Of a stretch of 64,000 bases of DNA, positions 55,409 to 64,000 are shown one piece after another. The stretch comes from Zygnema cylindricum (taxonomy: Eukaryota; Streptophyta; Zygnematophyceae; Zygnematales; Zygnemataceae): contig JBBHKE010000991.1 in NCBI GenBank assembly GCA_037447655.1, forward strand, positions 124,001 to 188,000. Direction: 5' to 3'. The position numbers were made by a program, and so were the translations under genes. The notes under the pieces are model-generated. The model was not told where the DNA came from. It was given only the letters and a program-made list of their open reading frames with translations, and did no database searches. The stretch's first letter is position 1; each line of letters starts with the position of its first letter.

Positions 55409-56601
55409 ACTTCGGTTTCAAGCTACAGTTCCTTCCAAGTTTCAACAAAAGTCACGATCAACATCTCCACATTTTCGTTTTATTAATTAGCTTAGAAATT
55501 CTTAGCGCCCTATTTTGTGTTGTTCAATATTGGTACACCAAAAGGTGGGACTGAATCGCTCAATTCTCTATATTTTACTACAACTGTAAACTTTTGAAGC
55601 AGCACACGTCAGTCCCATATCTTTGAAAGCCCCACGAGAAGCACTAACCTTTAACCTTTCTTACATCTTCGCAATTCTTCGATTTCATATATATGCTGGC
55701 GCTTCCAAACTTTCTTTCCATTTCTAATGAGATTAAAATCCACTGCCTAACTTACAAGTGGCGGTTAATAGTAATTTCTGCACATTCATAAAGCAGTGGG
55801 CGAAAAGGTTCTTTAAGCAACATGGCTTCTAGTCTACCAAGAAGAGTCGAGATTGAAGAATTATTGTTTCAACGAAGGGTCTTCATGTCTAAGAGCCGCA
55901 ACAACTTTTTCATGAGAATTAATTAACACTCTCAATGTAAAAAAAGTCATTATAAGCTCAATTTTGAAACTCTGGAAGGCCTTCAAAGATATCCCAATAA
56001 CTCAGCCAATTGGACCTCCAGTGCAGCTAATTTATCTAAACCTCGCTAATACAAGAGACGCAAAATGGAGCGAATTGGAGAAGCATAATGAAACATAAAG
56101 TGTAGTTATCGGTAACGCTTTTCTAATGGAAGACAAACAACCTGCCCCAATTCAAAAAAATTAAAACTCTAGAACTAAATTAAACAAAAAAAAACAAAAA
56201 CAAATAGAAAAAACAACGACAAAACAATTTATAGCCAAACAAGGCTTGATGGAATTTCTTGAATTTTCTATATCGTCGATATAGAAACACCAAAAGGCCA
56301 CAAAGTAGCATTTAAATGCTCAGCAGAAAGTTGTAGTTTAAAATAATATCATCTTTTTCATCTTTATTTTCAATAAAAAAAAGGAAAAAAAATGGAGGGA
56401 CAAAAGAACCCTAAAACATAATCGAAATGGAAACTCTACTGTAGCTAACAACTACAAATTATGCTCCATACAACAGTAGAAAAAATCAACTTTACTTCTA
56501 CCAATATTTACAAGTTCATTATAGAGCAATAGTTGCTTCACTCCTTTGTTCTTGCTGTTGCTCTATTTTCGTCTTATTCTAATATGGGTTCAAAAACTTT
56601 T
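55409..56601. other. Intergenic, no gene recognised
   Basis: AT-rich DNA, no feature I can support. Confidence 0.45.
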
Positions 56602-56900
56602 CTAAGCCCGTTCCCCTCGCGTACGCTTGGCCTGCTAAACATCCTTTGGTATAATGGTGACCTTTATAGTGTGAATGACACAAAGATTGGTGTCCTCAAA
56701 CAGACCGACCAAGTAAGCAAAGTTGCACAGCTATAACAGCCGAGCTCTGGAATCGGAGATCCGTCTTGAAATCCTTCCTGCCAATCTCACGAACAAGGTG
56801 CGAACAAGGCGCTGGAATGGCAACTTGCGGATGAGAAGCTCAATTGATTTCTGGTACTTTCAGATTTCACGGAGAGCAACAGTTCCAAGACAATACATGA
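56602..56900 (-). pseudogene. H3: Histone H3 pseudogene, 5'-truncated
   Basis: Minus strand reads GTVALREI*KYQKSIELLI, then RKLPFQRLVR; after a frameshift IGRKDFKTDLRFQSSAV; then [16 protein letters not shown] and [18 protein letters not shown] with the stop codon in its normal place (56602-56604). These are helix 1 to the C-terminus of H3. The N-terminal tail is missing. Breaks: two in-frame stops, an 11-bp duplication at CCTTGTTCGCACCTTGTT, and a small deletion where the LQEAAEAY block should be. Not functional. No intron is seen in the retained part, compatible with a processed copy. Confidence 0.9.
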
Positions 56901-56904
56901 ATAA

Positions 56905-59200
56905 AGAAACATATCACCAACTTTAGTTAGTTAAAATTCAGAGTGAGACTGTGTGACAAAAGTTTTTCTATGGTTAGCTTTGTTTTAATTTCATAGAATA
57001 CAGCAGGCAACAACTAACAACAAACTGCAATTCTTGTGGAATTCTGCAAATAATTATTTTCCATATTTAAAATAGCTAAGCACTAGGCTGACCATAAATA
57101 AGAGTACACATAAATTTCAAGACTGCGGACGAAAAGTAACACGAGAATACTATTTCCTTTCCAAAACTAAGATTTGTTGGCAGACTAATTTTACTGCAAA
57201 AAAAAAACCATAAATTCACTTTGGCTGGAAATTTTGGAGAGGGAAGAGTTTCATCAGCTATAATAATTAGTTCTTAGAAAAACAAAAACAAATAAACAAT
57301 ACAATCAAAGATAGAGAAAAAAAAATCTACAGATAGTCATTAGCTGGAACTACATATAAAAAGATATTTAAAATTGCCATGGAAACACCTCCAGCTTCCA
57401 GGTTGCACGACAAAATGTTGATGGGATGAAATGCGAGCGTCGTAACATTGACAAACGGTTTTTCTAACGCCATCTACAAAATCCGACCAACTTAAGAAAT
57501 ACGTGGATATTAAACATGCCACGTGTTTTCGGCCACAACCAATTATACACTTTTGACGGAGGCTGATTAGCTTTTGTCGGCGTATTACTTCCAATTAGAA
57601 TAAACATGTATCATATTAAGTGGTTTATTATATGTTTTACATTCAATTAGAATTAACAGTGATACTAATAAGAGGTTTGTTTGACGTTTGATCTAAGTAA
57701 ACGTATCCTTATTAGACTTATGTCCCAATATTACAATGCATGAATTATAATAAAACAACCAACTGGGCACCTTATTAAGGTTAAGGGTCCTTATTTAACG
57801 TCATACAACGTTCGTTCTCTCCGCGAACGACAAGAAAATAAAAATCAATCACTGAGTTCAATGTAAGTTAAGTGAAACGAAACGTAAACATAGAATATCT
57901 GTTGTTATAGTTTCGTTCATTACACAATACAAAACTGAACTTGATGAACATATTAAAATTGTATGGTTACGTAGCGTTATAACCATAGATGTCCTGTGCG
58001 CATATTACGCACGGTATAAACTAACGAATACTACGTACGGTACGCATCAAACGCTTTTGAAAAGTTAATAAAATGCTTACCCTGCTTTGTACCCGTACAT
58101 TATTTTTACACTTATGTACAGTGTCCGTCTATGTTTGTACATTTTAGGGTTATTTAGGGGATTTTTAGGGTTTCCAAGGTACATTGCCGTACGCTCCTTT
58201 TTATTTCAGTACTGCTTGCGTAGATATTCCGTACTCTTAGGTTTGTTAGGGCACACTTTCATACAATTTCGGACATTTCTGTTAAATTTCCGTACTTCTT
58301 AAGATTTTTAAGGATTTTCTAAGATTACGCTTTCCCTTTTTTTTTTGTACATAGCCGTACAGCTAAATTTACACGAATTTTGCGAAAAGTATGAAAAAGA
58401 CGAATTTTACGTAGTTTTCGTAAAAAAGTTGAAATCCGTACGAATTGGACATCAACGCTGGAAGGACGCGACGTCGTACGGATTGTCAGAATTTGTACTT
58501 CTACCTTTTTTAACGTATATGTTATGACGGCAGATCGTGTATACCTAAATCAGCGTTATGGAGAAATTACAATTAAACATTTTTTTGATAATAGGATTGA
58601 TACACAATTTAGCGTAAATGACACTAATTCTTCATTCACACTAATAATTTCTATACGCTAATAACGATTCACGGTTTACATACCATGTGCAAATCTTGTG
58701 ATTTTTCGTTGGTTGTCCATTGTGACACGTAGCTTAATCGTCCAGCGTGTCGCGATTCATTTTTTTCTCCATCTGCCAACCCACCTCTTACAGCAGCGTT
58801 GTCACCTACAGAAAAAAAGCGAATGAATATCCGACGGTCAGTGATACCTCCCAGACCTTCGGAGAGTATTGGCAAGATTCTCTCTAATGTTGTTTCGCGT
58901 ATAAAAACAAAATAACCCGTACGGTTTAGTACGGATAGGCGTGGATTTCTGTAAACTACCCCATTTTTCGACTGTTTGAACTTGACCCTTATTTCCTAAA
59001 AGAGAGGGCAAGGCCCGTCAGGCCACGTTTTGGGTCGTTTTCACGACCGCTTTGATTTGGCGATTTTGGACCGTTCAGATGACAATCCTACATCCATAAG
59101 TTGCTGAGTAATTGAAAACCGGTAATGACTCGAAACTGACCCTCATGCGCCCCAACAACGGAGGTACACTACGGTGGTCTGCAGAGCTACAGTAATGGTC
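56905..59200. other. Intergenic, no gene recognised
   Basis: AT-rich DNA; GTAC-rich words at 58090-58340. The 84- and 68-codon ORFs are unrecognised. Confidence 0.45.
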
Positions 59201-60405
59201 GGTTATGGAGACAAAGGCTCTCATCGGCGCATCAGCTTATCCAACTAATGAAAAGTTCGACAGGACTGAAGAAGTTACGAGCAACGGAACCCCAATGATG
59301 GAGACCTGCAAACGCTTTGTCCCTTTGCTGTTGACAAGGAACCAACACTTTCAAATCTCCAGTGTTGAACGGCTCCCGAAATTGAAGTACATCTCAGTAA
59401 TATACGGCACATCGCCGTTTGTACCTTTATCCATTGACAAGCCAGCACAGTCCTGTACTACACTGCAGCTCCGTACTCCCATCGCTCAAAGTCTGAAACC
59501 GCAATTCCGGATTTTGAAATGCGTGATTTCCGGACTCCCCGCAACTCCGCTAAGGGCGCACTGTCTTCCTATTGTGGTTCCACCGCCACAACGGCCGTTT
59601 CTATGTGCGACAAAGTGAGACTCGCTGTGTTAATAGACACACAGCCTTTTTTCCCATAAAACGGGTGAGTTGTGTCAGCTAAGTACAGCGATTTTACATT
59701 CGTACCACGACTTATGTACGTTTATGTACGCTTTAAGCCTTCAAAATTTCAGTACGTGAAGCTAATTTTCAGCGAATATCTTCCGTAAACTCGAGGTGCT
59801 ATGCTGGCCACAGGTTGGCTCGCTGTTCCACGGAAATCACATGAAAACGCACATAAGTTTGCAGCGGACAGGCGCTTGTCAGAGTTGCGTTGCAACTCTG
59901 GCCGCTCATGCCTTGGATTTCAAAGAATCCAGCTTTGACAAGATTGCTCAATTGAAGTTGGTACTGTACTGCATACCTGTTCTGACATTCGTCTCTCCGA
60001 GATTATATATGGTTGCTCCTGCAGCGGAGTTGCCTTCCGCCGCTGTAGGGACTAGCGAGTAGAGAGTAGGAACTGAGAAAGAAAGGGACTACCATATCGC
60101 ATTGGCAGCTACGTTAGTGTGGAGAAGAAAGAGAAGTCAGGGACATTTAATTCGTCCTCAAAAATTTGTATTCTGGTGAAGGTGAAGCAACATTGAGGAG
60201 AAGACCGCAGAAGTACTCAGGGATTATGATTGCTAGCCATCTACCTTAACCTTTAAAGTTAAGCTAGTTCAGGTTTTGGCAGGTGCTTCTCTACAATAAA
60301 CTGTGAAAACGTTTTTGTGAACTTTTTTGGGGGGTAGGATTTTTTAATCCGGGATCGGCCTAGACATAGAAGAAGTTGTAAATTTGAAATGCAATACGAC
60401 CTTAG
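59201..60405. promoter_or_regulatory. Upstream region of the LRR gene, two unassigned ORFs
   Basis: Higher-GC DNA containing ORFs of 137 codons (59205-59618) and 88 codons (59796-60062). Neither has a recognisable domain; they may be chance ORFs or unknown exons. CAGAGTTGC-GTT-GCAACTCTG, a hairpin with 9-bp arms, is at 59879-59899. Confidence 0.3.
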
Positions 60406-63400
60406 ATGAGTATGGACTGCAGAAATTTCTGTTCAGCAATACGGCTGGTAGTTGCTTTCTCGCTGTTGTTTCACGCGAGTGGAGAGCCAGCATGGACCTC
60501 AAAATCAGATGGTATGTTACATTACGAAGTTTGTTGCTCAGTCTTTCGTTTTAAAACTTGCCATATGCTCTCGTTGAGTACTACATTGTACACTCACAAA
60601 CTGTTCAGTTGACTTTTGCATTTTGAGCTTCATGTTGTTTAGCGCTACAGGATGAACAGGTTCTTGCGTGTTAATTCAATGGCCAGCCCACGGTTATGTG
60701 TTTTTCGGATTTACATTTTAAATTTATCGTTGTCCTTATCAATCTGAAGTCATAAATCTGCAGCTTACATGGTTACAAGGGATTCAATATAGACTTTTCA
60801 CTGCTGTATGACAAGCAAATAATTGAGCACCATTGCTTTTGTAATTTATGCATTAGTCAACTTTTGATGCTCGGACAATTCATGTTCAAGGCAAAATTAA
60901 TCTGGAGTGTGCCAGTTGCATCTTAAGCTCAATAAAATTGCTTGTTGGTGCGTCTTTTTCACCCGAATGCTAAATCCAGCAGGTGCAAGCCATTACATTT
61001 GAAGCTATGTGTTTGTGCCAAATGCATGCAGTAGTCTCACTTCTGCTTGAAAAGCTAGAGTTTTGGTGGGTTGCATTTTTGCTGTTTTTGTTTCATTGCC
61101 AGGTATGAAAATATTTACCCTGGGCGCTGGCTAGTAGGAAAGAAAAAGTAGTGACAAGTTCGGAAGGGAGTGTAGAGACTTGTTTGTTCAAAAAGTTTAA
61201 GTGACCTGTCGAGATGTATGTGGTGGCCTGGCTTGCTAACTGTCTTAACGCCTTACTGAATCCAGAGTTGTAATTGTTTTCCAGTTCTAGCTTTACAAGC
61301 CGTTCAGCGATCTGTATCTCGTGTGGATAAACTGCGCGAATGGACGGGCGATCCCTGCCTGAACAAATGGCCTGGGATCATTTGCAGCTCTGGAGAACTC
61401 CCTTTGAGAGTCATTGCCATGTAAGCTGCTAACCGCTCTGTTCAGCGGAAAACAGAGGGTGTTGAATGTCTGAAGATAGGAGAACCTTGTCGTTGCCATT
61501 TTTTTATTTGTAATGCCCTCACCGAATTGCCATGACTCTTTCCATGTTTATCTGTTAGATGATTGTGGTAAGTGTTCTTGTAGGCCTCCAACTAGGAACA
61601 CAAGAAAAATATGTAATTTTGATGTTGCAATGAATGCAAGTTTAGTTATGCCAGGACTTTACTCTATTATTTTCTTTCTTAAGCCTCTGTTTCTCTGTCC
61701 TGTATGGGTGTCAGGGACTTGAGCAATTTGGGTTTAACGGGCCAGATTGTATCGGACATTGGGAATCTTGAACACCTACAATATTTGTAAGTTAGCATTT
61801 TTTTAGCTTATTCATTTTCCATGTGCATACAGATGCCAGTCATGCAATAGCAAGTAGCTTCCCGAAGTGACTAGCTGTGTAGTTTCTTGTTCTCTTGCCC
61901 CTTGCAGATCAGGACTTTCTACCATTTTGTACGTAGCTAATCAACTTGTTTCATTTTCTGAGGGCATGAGTTTCTTTTGTGATGGTAGAAATGCATTTAC
62001 GTGTCTCCAAGCATAATTGGGAACATTGGCATGAATTCGAGTCTTGTTCTTTTTCTTCAAGTCGAGTTCTTATGCTTTTTTTCTGGTTAACCGCCTTCGT
62101 TACTTTTTACTTTCCTCTTCCATGATGCAATTGGAGCCAGACCAGAGAATGTCGTCATTTACCTTGACCCCCTGTTTGTTTGGGTGTAGTGAACTAAGTG
62201 CCGGTTTTTGGGCTTCACTGGAAGTTTGCACTAATGGCAAGCATTCCCTATTGCAGCTGGTGGTATGCTTTTTTGAACTAGTGGTTTTTTCATTGTGAAG
62301 GTCGTTTTCCAACAATAAGATCTCAGGGTTAATTCCAGCAAGCATCGGCCAACTCAGAGAACTTCGCTTCTTGTAAGCCTCTTTCTTGCTTTTTATCATG
62401 TGAATTGCTGTCAGTTTCGAGTCTCAAGGTCTCTATTTTCCTTTGAACTCGTAAATGTTGGCAAAGCATGTTTTTTAAGCTGGATTTTGCTAAATTGTTA
62501 TTTCAACTATAAAAATTGTAATGAATATATTGGTAAGGTAAATTACTCATGCTGCAGATAGGCCACTGAGCTACTTATTGACCCTTTTGGAACTCAATGT
62601 TTATTGGGATTCACACACTGGAATCCTGGATTTGTGTGTAAAATTTCTGATTTTTATAAATGCCAGAATTCTCCTGATAACCTGAGGTGGGTTGCATGAC
62701 AGGCATTTGGACAACAATCAGTTGACTGGATCCATTCCGACTGAAATTGGAGAACTGATAAGTCTCAAAGAGTTGTAAGCACACAACTCCTGCTACCGTT
62801 AGAAATGGAAATTAGAGTTTGAATTCATACTGTTGTTATCTCGCTTCTAAGGCTGGCTGCAATCAGGCACTCTTTAATTGATCACGTGGTCTGCGATTAA
62901 CATGCAGGTGCCTTTCAAACAACAAATTGTTTGGCCAGCTCCCTAAAAGTTTTGACAGGCTGCCAAATTTGGAACTACTGGACGTCAGGAAAACTGCTAT
63001 ACATAGAGAAAAGGAACCAAGCGTTTTGAATGACATTCAGAAAGCTTTGTAAGTCATGCTTTTGGCCGTTTGGACCTGTGACTTAACCATTATCCTAATC
63101 CGGCGTAGAAGGTAATTCTAGTGTGTGTTGTGGGTATCAGTCTCTGCCTATAAAAATGTGCCATATGAACAATAAAAGTAAGGGGAAGATTGCCAGTCTG
63201 GAAGGATTTAGTGATTACGAATAGCATGAGTGGAAGGCTACCAATTGCTGTATCAGGCTCTTTTCCCGAACTTAGTGTATGACATTTGAAATAAAAGCCA
63301 ATCTGCCCTCAGAAGGGAACATAAGCGTGAAAGGGTGTAAGGCTTATGTGTGTAGAGTACTTAGGAGATGCTTCAAGTGATGAAATAAAAAGCTTTCCGA

Positions 63401-64000
63401 TTGAGGACCTGGCAAACAAAGCTGATTCTGTGTAAGACAGTAGCCCTGCATAAAAAAGTTTGTCTTCGCACGTCTCTGCGGTTTTTGTGGGGTTTGTTTT
63501 GAGCTTTAAAACAAAGATTTGAAAAAAAGCTGTGGGATTTAATGGGGTGAGCGTCAGGCTTTTAGAGTTGTCATGCTGTGATGATTGTTTGCATCTGCTG
63601 GACCGACTTTTAGCCACTGTAATCTGCACATCGCCTCGGTATGAATATACTTAGTTTAGTTTTCAACCCCTCAAGTATTGATTGTAAGTGTTCTGAGGAT
63701 ACTTTCTGAAGTTGATGGCATTCAAATGATGTCGAAGCAGTTTTTTTGTGTGTGTGACAATGGTGTGAGTACAGCTCCCGGAAAGAAAGGATACTTGTGG
63801 GCAACACAAGAATTTCTCCCAGCACCACCCCGACAGTGCCTCCTCCTGTAACCGCTCCTCTATCTGGTGTACCGCTAGTCCCTCCACTTCAGGCCTCGGC
63901 TCCAGTAACACTTACGCCTAGTCTTCCCCCTGCCTCCTCGAATCCAGTACCCTCTCCCCAATTTTCTGCTTCCCCACCAATTGTGGTCAGTGCACCTGTT
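60406..64000 (+). CDS. LRR protein, probably receptor-like kinase ectodomain, 5' part
   Basis: Exons: 60406-60511, 61285-61420, 61715-61786, 62301-62372, 62703-62774, 62908-63048, 63775-beyond 64000; all GT-AG and phase-consistent. The product starts with a signal peptide (about 1-26, AIRLVVAFSLLFHASG). Then an LRR N-terminal cap: LREWTGDPCLNKWPGIIC. Then LRRs on three 72-nt phase-2 exons: DLSNLGLTGQIVSDIGNLEH, NKISGLIPASIGQLREL, HLDNNQLTGSIPTEIGEL. A final LRR exon (NNKLFGQLPKSFDRLP) extends to DIQKAL, followed by a Pro/Ser/Thr-rich stalk from about residue 201. This layout fits plant LRR receptor kinases such as STRUBBELIG-type or LRR-I, but transmembrane and kinase parts would lie beyond the window. 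Phases make the model good; class is inferred. Confidence 0.8.

Noticed and set aside
58087-58340. Interstitial telomeric repeats (TTTAGGG-like words)
   Set aside because: TTAGGG-like words occur but not in a regular array; the region is simply T/G-rich.
59205-60062. Two genes encoded by the 137- and 88-codon ORFs
   Set aside because: No start context, splice pattern or domain supports them; kept only as part of the upstream region.
61980-62060. An extra LRR exon (SPSIIGNIG) in the LRR gene
   Set aside because: No acceptor and donor give a 72-nt phase-2 exon there, and the upstream frame contains a stop.
1-64000. CRISPR arrays, operons, ribosome-binding sites
   Set aside because: The window is eukaryotic nuclear DNA; tandem arrays found lack repeat-spacer structure.

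Overview
The window is nuclear DNA from a green-lineage (streptophyte, land-plant-like) eukaryote. Three gene models with well-phased spliceosomal introns support this: a plant-type SEC62 with three membrane segments, an MSRB start, and a leucine-rich-repeat ectodomain built from 72-nt exons. The retrotransposon primer sites also match the anticodon arm of plant initiator tRNA-Met. The DNA is AT-rich and mostly decayed transposable elements. I could not name the species.

Layout. 1-2.4 kb holds low-complexity and tandem repeats. 2.5-4.6 kb holds two inverted copies of a dispersed repeat around a hAT-like MITE. 4.6-9.6 kb is a truncated copia-type element (A), and 9.6-12.95 kb a gag-only copia-type element (D). 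12.95-14.1 kb is a solo-LTR-like element (family X). 14.4-15.2 kb has two MSRB exons on the minus strand, and 16.1 kb a second hAT-like MITE. 18.4-23.4 kb is a complete six-exon SEC62 on the minus strand. 23.8-26.3 kb carries MITEs and a solo copia LTR, and 26.3-29.8 kb is AT-rich with no recognised gene. 29.9-45.8 kb is a nest of copia elements: LTR H with X5 inside it, full-length B (minus), fragment C, gag-only E (minus, with X3 in its LTR) and pol fragment G. 45.8-49.4 kb is intergenic with a MITE. 49.4-53.5 kb is a third copia family (F, minus). 53.5-60.4 kb is intergenic with a histone H3 pseudogene. 60.4-64.0 kb is the 5' part of a plus-strand LRR gene cut by the window edge.

The most interesting shared signal is in the copia LTRs. 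Across three diverged families, ten LTR copies carry a tRNA-like, Pol III-promoter-like module (D-loop/A-box-like part, B box, usually a T-tract), always antisense to the element and upstream of the TATA-like box. The precedent is Cassandra, which carries 5S rDNA in its LTRs. The same elements have a primer-binding site that pairs with the initiator tRNA-Met anticodon arm, and the gag start codon lies inside it. One family (D, E) has lost protease, integrase and RT and carries an unrecognised acidic domain after Gag. Other points are a probable gene-conversion tract between inverted gag copies of B and C, a GC-AG intron in SEC62, and five family-X elements that all lie in or against copia elements.

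All element ORFs except the 344-codon one in E are broken, so the mobile elements look inactive. SEC62 and the LRR gene look intact as far as visible. The MSRB catalytic exons were not found.
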